This document shows, piece by piece, positions 19,024 through 28,448 of a DNA stretch of 41,015 nucleotides (position 1 is its first letter; each line of letters begins with the position of its first letter). Source of the DNA: Microcaldota archaeon (lineage in GTDB: Archaea > Micrarchaeota > Micrarchaeia > Anstonellales > Bilamarchaeaceae); the NCBI GenBank assembly GCA_018304385.1, contig JAGVWJ010000016.1, forward strand, positions 1 through 41,015. Reading direction: 5' to 3'. The translations under genes were made by a program, and so were the position numbers. A model generated the notes under the pieces. It was not told the DNA's origin, did no database searches, and worked only from the letters and a program-made list of their open reading frames with translations.

Positions 19024-19073
19024 AACATTCATACTTCGATAAGCTTTTTTAATCTGAGTTTGTATCTTTAGAT

Positions 19074-19943
19074 ATGCAATTCTCAGATTTTTTTAAACTC
19101 GTTCGCTTTGAGCATGCAATAATGCTTGCAATCGCAGTTTTTATTGGAGAGACAGTAGTTCTTGGTCACATACCGGAATTCACAATTCTTATCCTGCTCT
19201 CATTATTAGTTCCTATATTTAGCGAAATGGGAAGTTTTGCATTAAATGATTATCTTGATGTTGATAGCGACAGATTAAATAAAAAAACTGAAAGGCCGCT
19301 TGTTCGCGGCGCAATTAAGCCTGATTTTGCATTTAAATTTGCATGGCTTGCTTTTATTGTTTCAACTGTGCTGGCGTTTTTTATTAATATTCCTACATTC
19401 GTAATAGCACTGATGTTTAACGCATTCGCAATTCTTTATAATTATAAGCTAAAGGATATGCCACTCCTTGGGAATATATACATTGCGAGTACAATGGCAA
19501 TACCATTCATCTTTGGAAATTTCGCTGTTTCTGCTAGATTAAGAGTAATCTCATTGGTTCTTGCAATGCTAGGATTTATTTCTGGTATAGCAAGAGAAAT
19601 CGTTAAAAGTATTCAGGATATGGAAGGCGATATGCTTGCAAGAAAGGCGCAAACACTGCCTATTCTAATTGGAAGGAAGAATGCAAGTATATTTGCAGTT
19701 ATTTTTTATATAATGTTTATTCCGCTTAGTTATACGCCATTTCTTTATGGATTAAAAATGTCTGCTATTCCGATGATTTTAATATTTATTGGAAACTTAG
19801 GTATCTTATATAATATACTTTTAGTATACAAGGCAATACATGAAAGCGATAAGTCGTCAAAACAATATCTAAAAAAAGCAAGGAATGTGACGCTTGCTGC
19901 ATTGTTTATTGGATTGGTTGGGTATTTAGCTGCGGTTATATAA
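19074..19943 (+). CDS. UbiA-family prenyltransferase, likely digeranylgeranylglyceryl phosphate synthase
   Basis: LNDYLDVDSDRLNKKTERPLVRG (NDxxDxxxD), REIVKSIQDMEGDMLARKAQTLPI, multi-TM. Confidence 0.87.
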   Translation: MQFSDFFKLVRFEHAIMLAIAVFIGETVVLGHIPEFTILILLSLLVPIFSEMGSFALNDYLDVDSDRLNKKTERPLVRGAIKPDFAFKFAWLAFIVSTVLAFFINIPTFVIALMFNAFAILYNYKLKDMPLLGNIYIASTMAIPFIFGNFAVSARLRVISLVLAMLGFISGIAREIVKSIQDMEGDMLARKAQTLPILIGRKNASIFAVIFYIMFIPLSYTPFLYGLKMSAIPMILIFIGNLGILYNILLVYKAIHESDKSSKQYLKKARNVTLAALFIGLVGYLAAVI

Positions 19944-19945
19944 TA

Positions 19946-20197
19946 TGGGGTTGCCCAGAGTTTCAACTATTATTATACTTATAGGAAACCGCCGGCCTAA
20001 TCTAAGATATTTCTTAGAGACGGCCTTCCAGGTGTCACTTCGTTCCGCCGGCAGTCTAAGTATAAACTAAGGTCCACCTCACTTTTCTTTTGGAGTGAGA
20101 CCTCAGCCCTTTTCTTTTCGAAAAAGAAAAGGTCTAGGTTTGAACTGGGATCAATGCCTCCCGAAGGCACCAGTCTACCAGGTTAGCCCACAACCCC
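19946..20197 (-). tRNA. tRNA-Pro(CGG) with a large T-loop intron (about 19960-20138); no encoded CCA
   Basis: Minus strand: acceptor GGGGTTG/CAACCCC, anticodon stem-loop GTGCC-TTCGGGA-GGCAT, T-stem CCCAG/CTGGG with TTCAAA before and T after the intron, discriminator A. One D-stem mismatch (C12-A23). Confidence 0.85.
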
Positions 20198-20254
20198 ATT
20201 TGTTATTTACAATTAAAGGCAAATCTTTTTTAATATCCTTATAATAACTCCCTT

Positions 20255-20992
20255 ATGCAAAGCATGCTTGATTATCTGCTTACCCCAAAAAATCCGAAAG
20301 CGTTAATTGAGAAGTTCAAGGATTTTGCGACTGATACGTTTGGTGATGGTCTGGTAAGTATTGTTCTTTATGGCAGCGCAGCCTCTGGCGAATATAAAAA
20401 AGGAGTGAGCGATCTAAATCTTGTTATAGTGTTAAAACAGATTGATTTTGATATTTTGAAATTGTTCGCATATCGCATGACTAAACTGGGTCTTGGCAGT
20501 AACCTAATAAGAGCGCCACTTATTCTTACAGAAAAAGAGCTAAGCGATTTTTCAACTAACTTTCCTATGGAATTTTTAAGCATTTATAACAATCACATGT
20601 GCCTTTATGGAAAAGATCTATTTGAAAAGTTAAAAATAAACAAAGAAGCGCTAAAGCGCGAAGTACTTGCAGAATTGAATTCCAAGCTAATAAGATTCAG
20701 GCAGCTCTATTTAGATGCAAAAAGGGCAAAACGGCCAAAGTCATTTTTAATCTCCTCTGTATCAGCATTTTCTCAGATAATTAAGGCCTTGCTTTACCTA
20801 AAAGGCGTTACAGTACCTAAATCAAAAGAAGAAAGACTAGAAAAACTAGAAAAAGTGCTTAAAATTGATATTAAACCATTAGAGCTTGCTCACAGTATGA
20901 AATACAAAGACGCTAATCCAAATCAAGATGAAATTGATGAAGCACTATTGAAGATGCCTGGGATGATTAAAGGATTTATTGACTATTTATAA
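20255..20992 (+). CDS. Nucleotidyltransferase-domain protein
   Basis: SIVLYGSAASGEYKKGVSDLNLVIVLKQ (GS-x-SDxNL) followed by a helical domain. Confidence 0.72.
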   Translation: MQSMLDYLLTPKNPKALIEKFKDFATDTFGDGLVSIVLYGSAASGEYKKGVSDLNLVIVLKQIDFDILKLFAYRMTKLGLGSNLIRAPLILTEKELSDFSTNFPMEFLSIYNNHMCLYGKDLFEKLKINKEALKREVLAELNSKLIRFRQLYLDAKRAKRPKSFLISSVSAFSQIIKALLYLKGVTVPKSKEERLEKLEKVLKIDIKPLELAHSMKYKDANPNQDEIDEALLKMPGMIKGFIDYL

Positions 20993-21014
20993 TATTATTA
21001 GGTGAAATCTAATT

Positions 21015-22685
21015 ATGTCCAACGACCTAACCTCAATTATCCGCAAGCACGCTCTAAAGAATGCCTTAGACTTCGGCAAAGCAAATATTGGTTCGGTAGT
21101 TGGCAAGGTAATCGCTGAAATGCCTACGTGCAAAAGTGATATGAAAACAACAATGCAGAATATAAATGAGATTGTTAACGAAGTAAATAAAATGACTAAG
21201 GATAAGATAGAAAGCGAGCTAAAGAACTACTCATTTATAGAAAAACCAAAAGAAGAGAAGAAAGGTTTTGATATCCAAAATGCCGAAATGGGCGAAGTAA
21301 TCACTCGTTTTCCGCCAGAACCTTCAGGTTATCCGCACATTGGTCATGCAAAAGCTGCATTTTTAGATTATGAAATTGCGAAGCAATTTAATGGTAAATT
21401 TATCTTGCGCTTTGATGATACTAATCCAGAAAAAGAAGAGCAGAAATTTGTGGAAGCAATTAAAGAAGGTCTAGTGTGGCTTGGAATAAAGTGGGATGCG
21501 GAAACTTATACAAGCGATAATATCGAATCTATTTATGCCCATTGCTCAGGGCTCATTGCCAGAGGCTACGCATATATCTGTACTTGCAAACAGGAACAGA
21601 TAAGCGAACTACGCACTAGTATGAAAGAGTGCAGTTGTAGAAACAAATCAATAAATGAACAAGAACAAACTTGGGACACAATGATTCAAGGAAAAGTTAA
21701 AGAAGGCCAAGCAATTCTCCGCTTTAAAGGTGATATGAAATCTTTGAATACTGTTATGCGTGATCCAACGCTTGCGCGTATTATAACTAAGAAACATTAT
21801 CGTCAAGGAACGAAGTATAAGGTATGGCCAAGCTATGATTTAGCCGTAGTAGTTATGGATGCACTTGAATCTATAACCCACCCAGCAAGAACAAAGGAGT
21901 ATGAATTACGCGATGAATTATATTACGCATTATGTGTTGCATTAGGATTTAAACGACCAAATTTAATCGGTTTCTCGCGTTTGGAAATAAAGAACGCACC
22001 AATCAGCAAGCGATTGCTTAAGCCGCTAGTTGAAGAAGGCAAGGTTGATGGATGGGACGATCCAAGACTACCAACGCTTGCTGGCTTAAAGCGAAGAGGT
22101 GTTTTACCAGAAGCAATTCGTACATTCGTACTATCATTTGGATTAAGCAAAGTAGAAAGCGAACCAACCTGGGAGCGATTGCTCGTAGAGAATAAGAAGC
22201 TACTTGATCCTGTTGCAAAGCATTATTTCTTTGTTCCAGATCCAATTGAGCTTTCTACAGAACATAAAAATACTGTTTCTTATAGGATAAAAGGGGAAGA
22301 AAGAAAAGCTAAAATTAATGGAAAGATTTACATTTCCAAATCTGATTTCAAAAATTTGACAAAAGACGAAGTATTTGCGCTAAAGGATTTAGTATTCGTA
22401 AAATTTGATGGTAAAAAACTGATTGAAGTAAAGCAAAATGAAATCCCAGAAAAGAAATTTCAATGGGTAAGCGCTTCTGATAGTTTAAAATGCGAGGTTT
22501 GGATTCCACATGACTTGCTTGAAAATGGCGAATATAATAAAAACAGCTTAGAAATTGCTAAAGGATACTGCGAAAGCGCTTGTGCAAACATAAAAGAAGG
22601 AGAAATGATTCAATTCGAGCGCTTTGGATTCTGTAGATTGGATAAAAAAACTAAAGGAAAGCTTTATTTTGTTTATAGTTGTTAA
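21015..22685 (+). CDS. gltX: Glutamyl-tRNA synthetase, archaeal type
   Basis: RFPPEPSGYPHIGHAKAAFLDYEIA (HIGH-like), LRFDDTNPEKE, DDPRLPTLAGLKRRGVLPEAIRTFV, SKRLL (KMSKS-like). Confidence 0.95.
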   Translation: MSNDLTSIIRKHALKNALDFGKANIGSVVGKVIAEMPTCKSDMKTTMQNINEIVNEVNKMTKDKIESELKNYSFIEKPKEEKKGFDIQNAEMGEVITRFPPEPSGYPHIGHAKAAFLDYEIAKQFNGKFILRFDDTNPEKEEQKFVEAIKEGLVWLGIKWDAETYTSDNIESIYAHCSGLIARGYAYICTCKQEQISELRTSMKECSCRNKSINEQEQTWDTMIQGKVKEGQAILRFKGDMKSLNTVMRDPTLARIITKKHYRQGTKYKVWPSYDLAVVVMDALESITHPARTKEYELRDELYYALCVALGFKRPNLIGFSRLEIKNAPISKRLLKPLVEEGKVDGWDDPRLPTLAGLKRRGVLPEAIRTFVLSFGLSKVESEPTWERLLVENKKLLDPVAKHYFFVPDPIELSTEHKNTVSYRIKGEERKAKINGKIYISKSDFKNLTKDEVFALKDLVFVKFDGKKLIEVKQNEIPEKKFQWVSASDSLKCEVWIPHDLLENGEYNKNSLEIAKGYCESACANIKEGEMIQFERFGFCRLDKKTKGKLYFVYSC

Positions 22686-22692
22686 TCTCTCA

Positions 22693-23142
22693 ATGCGCTG
22701 TCCATATTGCTCTTCTGCAAGAACAAGTGTACTTGATTCACGTGTAGCCGGAGGCAAAGAAGCAATACGTCGCAGACGCGAATGCAGAAAATGCAAAAAA
22801 AGATTCACTACTTACGAGCGCGTTGAGCTCTTGGATATCAAGGTGATTAAAAAAGACGGTCGCGTTGAGCCGTTCCACTATGAAAAACTATTCAAGGGTA
22901 TAATGGCAGCATGCGAAAAACGTTCTGTCAGTAGAGAACAAATAGAAAATATTGTAGATGACATAGAACGAGAGTTGCGAAAAAAAGAAAAAACAGAAAT
23001 AAAAAGCACAGATATTGGCGAAATGGTCATGTCCCGCTTAAAGAAGATAGATAAAGTAGCTTATGTGCGATTCGCAAGCGTTTATCATGAATTTGAAGAT
23101 GTTTCTGAATTTGCAAAGAAGGTTAAAGAACTGAAAAAATAA
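22693..23142 (+). CDS. nrdR: Transcriptional repressor NrdR
   Basis: MRCPYCSSARTSVLDSRVAGGKEAIRRRRECRKCKKRFTTYERVE plus ATP-cone (VIKKDGRVEPFHYEKLFKGI). Start ATG 22693. Confidence 0.94.
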   Translation: MRCPYCSSARTSVLDSRVAGGKEAIRRRRECRKCKKRFTTYERVELLDIKVIKKDGRVEPFHYEKLFKGIMAACEKRSVSREQIENIVDDIERELRKKEKTEIKSTDIGEMVMSRLKKIDKVAYVRFASVYHEFEDVSEFAKKVKELKK

Positions 23143-23386
23143 ATATTTTCTTTAATTCTTTACATTTTTTCAACAATTTTACAAAATTTTTTCATGACGT
23201 CAAGACCTTTTTGCTTTCCAAACTACAACAGATCAAACACAACTAATAGGTCTATTTTCTTTTATATCATACTACTAATAGTATATTTTTTTGTAGCAAC
23301 CTTTTTATATCTTTTCGATTAAACTAATCCTGCGCAATTGTTTTTTCGAACGCACGCGATAAAATAAAAAAATAAGGTGACCAACC

Positions 23387-23632
23387 ATGACCGGAATAAA
23401 GTCTTATCTATTATTTACTACGCCGTTTTGTAAATTTTGTCCAACTGTAAAAGAATTTATGTCAACCGTTAGTCTAGCTGGTGCGAACGTTGATGCAACA
23501 AAAGAAGAGGATAAGGCAATTAATTTTGGCGTAAACAAAGTTCCAACAGTAGTTTTCTTAGATAATCTTGGAAAAGAAGTAACTAGAGCTCATAATGTTT
23601 CTGAAATTCGGGAAATACTAAACGACTATTAG
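23387..23632 (+). CDS. Thioredoxin/glutaredoxin-like protein
   Basis: TTPFCKFCPTVKEFM (CxxC) and VNKVPTVVFLDNLGKEV (cis-Pro); directly upstream of the RNR gene. Confidence 0.85.
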   Translation: MTGIKSYLLFTTPFCKFCPTVKEFMSTVSLAGANVDATKEEDKAINFGVNKVPTVVFLDNLGKEVTRAHNVSEIREILNDY

Positions 23633-23655
23633 CAGTGGGTCGTGAGCAATGAGCC

Positions 23656-26600
23656 TTGGGCATTGGGGGATATGAGACGATGGAAAAAGTAAAGGAAAGA
23701 AAGGTTATGAAACAGGTGGAATATGCAGAAGGAAAAGGTTTAGTAGTGACAAGACGGTTTACCAAAAAAGGTGTAGATCCATATAGTGGGATTGAATTTG
23801 AATTACGTAATAGCATTATTAGAAATCCAGATGGTTCAATTGTTTATGAAATAAAAGATGTTGAAGTTCCTAAGTTTTGGACACAAGTAGCAACTGATAT
23901 TCTAGCCCAAAAATATTTTAGAAAGGCTGGCGTACCCAATACTGGAACCGAAAAAAGTGTAAAACAAGTAATTGACAGGATGACAAAATGCTGGCGATAT
24001 TGGGGCGAGCGTTATGGCTATTTTGCAAGCGAGGATGATGCCCAAGCATTTGAAGATGAATTAAAGCATATGCTTGTTTATCAGATGGCAGCACCTAATT
24101 CTCCACAATGGTTTAACACTGGTTTAGCATTATCTTATGGAATTACTGGCACTCCCCAAGGTCATTGGTATGTTGATCCAGAAACTGCAGAGACAACGCT
24201 TGCACCAGATGCATATACACATAGTCAAGCTCATGCATGCTTTATCCAAACTGTTAATGATGATTTAGTAAGCGAAGGTGGCATATTTGACTTAGTACTG
24301 CGCGAAGCGCGTGTATTTAAGTATGGCTCAGGTACTGGCAGTAACTTTTCAAACTTGCGTGGGAAAGGTGAGAAACTTAGTGGGGGAGGAAGCAGCTCTG
24401 GTTTAATGAGCTTTTTGAAAATATTTGATAGAGCAGCAGGCGCTATAAAATGCCTTCATGAAGATACTGAGTTGGTTACAACGCGTGGAGTTACCAAAAT
24501 TAAAGATATGAAAAAAGGAGATTTTGTAATTACTAGGGATGGGTTTAAAGAAGTAACAAATATTTTTGACAATGGAGTTCAAGATCTTGTAACTGTTAGA
24601 ACTGGTTTAGGTTTTGAGATCAACTGTACCCAAGAACACAGATTCTGGGTAAGAACATCATCTGGTGAAGAGCTTTGGAAAGAAGCAAAGGAAATAACTC
24701 CTTATGATTTTGTATGCATTGATTTTTCTGGATATGATGGTTTCGGATATAAGGAATTAAAACCAATAAGTCTTGAGCATCATAATGAGAAAGAGGTTAA
24801 ATTCCCTAGATATCTTAATGAGAAATTTGCAGAATGGTTAGGTTGGATATTTGGCGATGGAAACGTTACAGATAGAAAGTATGCTGCTTATATAGGTGTT
24901 CAGATTGGCGATAGTGAGACAGACCTTGTCGATAAGTATACTACATTAGTAAAAGACCTTTTTGGAGTCCATGTTTTTCTGAACAGAAGGCACGATAAGA
25001 AAGATAAATCACTAAGTCTAAGAATTGCATCTAGACCTTTAATTAGATTTTTAAGAGAAAATGGCATTTGCAAAGGTAAAGCAAGAGATATTAGCATTCC
25101 AAAATATATAAAAGAATCGCCAAGCTCTGTTCGCGCAGCCTTTTTAAGAGGTTTTTTTGAGGCAGATGGTACAATCGAAAGAGGTCTTTATCCAGCATGT
25201 TCGTCAATAAGCAAGGATATGATCCAAGACATCCAATTATTACTTCAAAGTATCGGGGTGATTTCTAAATCATTTGTTTCAGAACACAGAGAAAATTCAT
25301 TTGGAAAAAATCCGCTTCATCGCATTATAGTAACCTCTTCATTTGGAATAAGGGAATTTTCGAATAGGGTTTCTTTCATTTCAAATAGAAAAAAATCAAT
25401 AGTTGCCAAGGCATTAAACTTTTTACAAGATAGACCATTTGAGCAACAATGGGTTCTACCTTACTTTGAAGAGCAATTTGAGGAGATGTATGCTAATCTT
25501 CCTGCTAATCTTAACAAACTTGGTGTTAGAAGATCAACAAGTAAATATTTCAGGGAAACCACAGGCAAAACAAATTTCAACAGGTTCAGAGCAAATATAC
25601 TTATAAAAATGTTTCCTGACCTGGAAGACACATTTATCGCAAAATTAGCTAAATCTAATATATATTACGATACAGTTACTGTAGAAAAAGCTAGCGAAGG
25701 GCGTGTTTATGATATAGAAGTTAACAATGGTCATCAGTATCTAGTGAATGGAGTTATAACCCATAATTCGGGCGGAACAACTCGTCGTGCCGCAAAGATG
25801 GTAATTATAGATGCGGATCATCCTGAAATAGAAAGTTTCATAAATTGGAAAGTAAATGAAGAGCAAAAAGTAGCTGACTTATACACTGGCAGCAGGATAA
25901 ATCAAAAATACTTAAATAAAATAATGAAAGTTGCGCATGAGCAAAAGACTACTGATTGGAAACAAAACAAAGAATTAAGGCGCGTAATTTTATCAGCGCT
26001 TACAAGAAACGTTCCATTTACATATATTACGCGCGCTCTTCAATTAGTAGAACAAGGAAAAGCAAATATTGATTTTCCAGTTTATGATACACATTATGAA
26101 GGTGAAGCATATATTACAGTAAGCGGTCAAAATAGTAATAATAGCATAAGAATTCCAAATAGATTTATGGATGCAGCAAAGAACAATGACAAGTGGCCAT
26201 TAATTGGGCGTACAACAGGATCAGTAATCAAGACATTGGATGCTCGTGATCTATGGAATAAGATTTCTTATGCAGCATGGTCATGTGCTGACCCAGGCAT
26301 ACAGTTTGATGATCATATAAATGAATGGCATACCTGCCCAACTGATGGAAAAATTTATGCAACGAACCCATGTAGTGAATATATTTTTCTTAACGATACA
26401 GCTTGTAATCTCGCAAGTATAAATCTAATGAAATTCCTAGATGAAGAAACTGGGAGATTTGATGTTGAGACATTTAAGCATGCAACACGATTATGGACAG
26501 TTGTATTAGAAATATCTGTATTAATGGCAGGATTTCCAAGCAAAGAAATTGCAACAAAAAGCTACGAGTTTAGAACACTAGGTTTAGGATATGCAAATCT

Positions 26601-28425
26601 AGGTACGCTATTAATGGTTTTAGGAATTCCTTATGATAGTGAAGAAGCACGGGCAATTGCCGGTACGCTAACTGCAATATTATGTGGTGAGAGCTATGCA
26701 ACAAGCGCAGAAATGTCAAAGTATTTTGGTTCATTCCCTGCGTATAATAGAAATGCAGAACATATGCTCCGCGTAATAAGAAACCATAGACGCGCTACGT
26801 ATAATGTGCCTACAGAAGAATATGAAGGATTAACAGTAAAACCAGTAGCAATAAATCCAAAATACTGCCCAGATTATTTATTACAAGCAGCACGTGAATG
26901 CTGGGATCGCGCTTTAAGCGAAGGAACTAAATACGGATATAGGAATGCGCAGGTTACAGTTATCGCGCCAACAGGCACTATCGGGCTCGTCATGAGTTGT
27001 GATACAACTGGAATAGAACCAGATTTTGCAACTGTTAAATTCAAAAAGTTAGCTGGCGGTGGTTATTTCAAAATAGTTAATGACGCAGTTTCAAAAGCGC
27101 TTAAGCGCTTTGGCTATTCCACACAGCAAATAAAAGAAATAGAAGAATATTGCCGTGGCCATGGTACGCTTGCTAATTGTCCTCATATAAATCCAGAAAC
27201 ACTTAGAGCAAAAGGGTTTACTGATGAAAAACTCCAGAATATTGAATCATTGTTATCAAATACATTTGACCTAAAATTTGTTTTTAATAAGCTCACACTT
27301 GGTGAAGAATTTTGTATAAATAAACTAGGAATAAAAAAAGAGCAATTGGATAATCCAGAGTTTGATCTTCTTGCTACTTTAGGATTTACGAGCGAGCAGA
27401 TCAGAATTGCAAATGATTATGTTTGCGGAACAATGACAATAGAGGGCTCGCCACATTTAAGACAAGAACATTATGCGATTTTTGATTGCGCAAATAGATG
27501 TGGAAAATATGGTAAGCGATTCATTGATTATATGGCACATGTTAAGATGATGGGTGCAGTCCAGCCATTTATTAGCGGGGGCATATCAAAAACCATAAAC
27601 ATGCCAAACGAGGCAACTGTTGATGATGTAAAAAATGTCTATGATCAGTCATACAATCTAATGGTAAAATGCATTGCGCTCTATCGCGATGGCAGCAAGC
27701 TTAGTCAACCACTTAATTCACAAGCAGAAGATGAAAATAAATTGCTATCATTAGTAGGAAATGTAGAGGAAGTAGATGAAACAGTTGGTGATAAGCAATT
27801 ACAAGAGGTTATAGTACGCGGTATGAGGAAAAAACTTCCATCAAAACGCGCAGGTTTTGTGCAAGAAGCGCGCGTAGGAGGGCAAAAGATATTTGTGCGC
27901 ACTGGTGAATATCCAGATGGAGCGCTTGGCGAAGTATTTATTGATACATATAAAGAAGGCGCAGGCTATCGTTCGCTGCTTAATTGCTTTGCAATTGCGG
28001 TTAGCAAAGGCTTACAATATGGTGTTCCGTTAGATGAGTTTGTTGAAACATTTACATTTACTAGGTTTGAGCCTTCTGGTGTTGTAAGCGGTCATTCCAA
28101 TGTAAAACAAGCATCTTCGATTATAGATTATGTATTTAGAGTACTTGGCTATGAGTATTTACATAGAACAGATTTGGTACACGTAATTGATGAAGATAAA
28201 AAAGAGCTTACAGTTAAACCAACAGTTCCACCAGAAAAAGACGAAATGCAGAAGATAAAAGTTGAAATACCAAAAATTGTAGATTCTGAGACTGGCAAAA
28301 TCTTAGAAGCAAAAACCCAAGGATTCACTGGTGAGCAATGCGGTAAATGCGGCAGCATGCGCGTAAAGCAGAATGGCGCTTGCGCTGTTTGTGTAGATTG
28401 TGGAGAGACGACTGGGTGTAGTTAA
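23656..28425 (+). CDS. nrdJ: Adenosylcobalamin-dependent (class II) ribonucleotide reductase with intein
   Basis: NSPQWFNTGL, GSGTGSNFSNLRGKGEKLSGGG, NPCSEYIFLNDTACNLASIN, TVIAPTGTIGLVMSCDTTGIEPDFA; C-terminal Zn-ribbon-like CGKCGSMRVKQNGACAVCVDCGETTGCS. First Met uncertain: a shorter start at 23683 or 23707 is possible. Confidence 0.94.
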   Translation: MGIGGYETMEKVKERKVMKQVEYAEGKGLVVTRRFTKKGVDPYSGIEFELRNSIIRNPDGSIVYEIKDVEVPKFWTQVATDILAQKYFRKAGVPNTGTEKSVKQVIDRMTKCWRYWGERYGYFASEDDAQAFEDELKHMLVYQMAAPNSPQWFNTGLALSYGITGTPQGHWYVDPETAETTLAPDAYTHSQAHACFIQTVNDDLVSEGGIFDLVLREARVFKYGSGTGSNFSNLRGKGEKLSGGGSSSGLMSFLKIFDRAAGAIKCLHEDTELVTTRGVTKIKDMKKGDFVITRDGFKEVTNIFDNGVQDLVTVRTGLGFEINCTQEHRFWVRTSSGEELWKEAKEITPYDFVCIDFSGYDGFGYKELKPISLEHHNEKEVKFPRYLNEKFAEWLGWIFGDGNVTDRKYAAYIGVQIGDSETDLVDKYTTLVKDLFGVHVFLNRRHDKKDKSLSLRIASRPLIRFLRENGICKGKARDISIPKYIKESPSSVRAAFLRGFFEADGTIERGLYPACSSISKDMIQDIQLLLQSIGVISKSFVSEHRENSFGKNPLHRIIVTSSFGIREFSNRVSFISNRKKSIVAKALNFLQDRPFEQQWVLPYFEEQFEEMYANLPANLNKLGVRRSTSKYFRETTGKTNFNRFRANILIKMFPDLEDTFIAKLAKSNIYYDTVTVEKASEGRVYDIEVNNGHQYLVNGVITHNSGGTTRRAAKMVIIDADHPEIESFINWKVNEEQKVADLYTGSRINQKYLNKIMKVAHEQKTTDWKQNKELRRVILSALTRNVPFTYITRALQLVEQGKANIDFPVYDTHYEGEAYITVSGQNSNNSIRIPNRFMDAAKNNDKWPLIGRTTGSVIKTLDARDLWNKISYAAWSCADPGIQFDDHINEWHTCPTDGKIYATNPCSEYIFLNDTACNLASINLMKFLDEETGRFDVETFKHATRLWTVVLEISVLMAGFPSKEIATKSYEFRTLGLGYANLGTLLMVLGIPYDSEEARAIAGTLTAILCGESYATSAEMSKYFGSFPAYNRNAEHMLRVIRNHRRATYNVPTEEYEGLTVKPVAINPKYCPDYLLQAARECWDRALSEGTKYGYRNAQVTVIAPTGTIGLVMSCDTTGIEPDFATVKFKKLAGGGYFKIVNDAVSKALKRFGYSTQQIKEIEEYCRGHGTLANCPHINPETLRAKGFTDEKLQNIESLLSNTFDLKFVFNKLTLGEEFCINKLGIKKEQLDNPEFDLLATLGFTSEQIRIANDYVCGTMTIEGSPHLRQEHYAIFDCANRCGKYGKRFIDYMAHVKMMGAVQPFISGGISKTINMPNEATVDDVKNVYDQSYNLMVKCIALYRDGSKLSQPLNSQAEDENKLLSLVGNVEEVDETVGDKQLQEVIVRGMRKKLPSKRAGFVQEARVGGQKIFVRTGEYPDGALGEVFIDTYKEGAGYRSLLNCFAIAVSKGLQYGVPLDEFVETFTFTRFEPSGVVSGHSNVKQASSIIDYVFRVLGYEYLHRTDLVHVIDEDKKELTVKPTVPPEKDEMQKIKVEIPKIVDSETGKILEAKTQGFTGEQCGKCGSMRVKQNGACAVCVDCGETTGCS
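24451..25767 (+). mobile_element. Intein with LAGLIDADG-type homing endonuclease inside nrdJ (439 aa)
   Basis: Starts Cys (CLHEDTELVTTRG), ends VYDIEVNNGHQYLVNGVITHN followed by Ser; DOD motifs EWLGWIFGDGNV and AAFLRGFFEADGTI. The exteins join as GAIK/SGGTTRRAAKM. Confidence 0.95.
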
Positions 28426-28448
28426 ATTCTTGGGTGGATCAGATTGGT

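Noticed and set aside
19960-20138. Group I intron, C/D-box sRNA or nested tRNA inside the tRNA-Pro intron
   Set aside because: No convincing RTGATGA...CTGA pair, no cloverleaf, and no recognised group I core; the T-loop site and BHB-like junction favour a bulge-helix-bulge type archaeal intron.
19946-20197. Plus-strand reading of the tRNA-Pro locus (GGGGTTG...CAACCCC also pairs on the plus strand)
   Set aside because: Only the minus strand yields a proper anticodon arm, TTCAAA T-loop start and a variable region of normal length.
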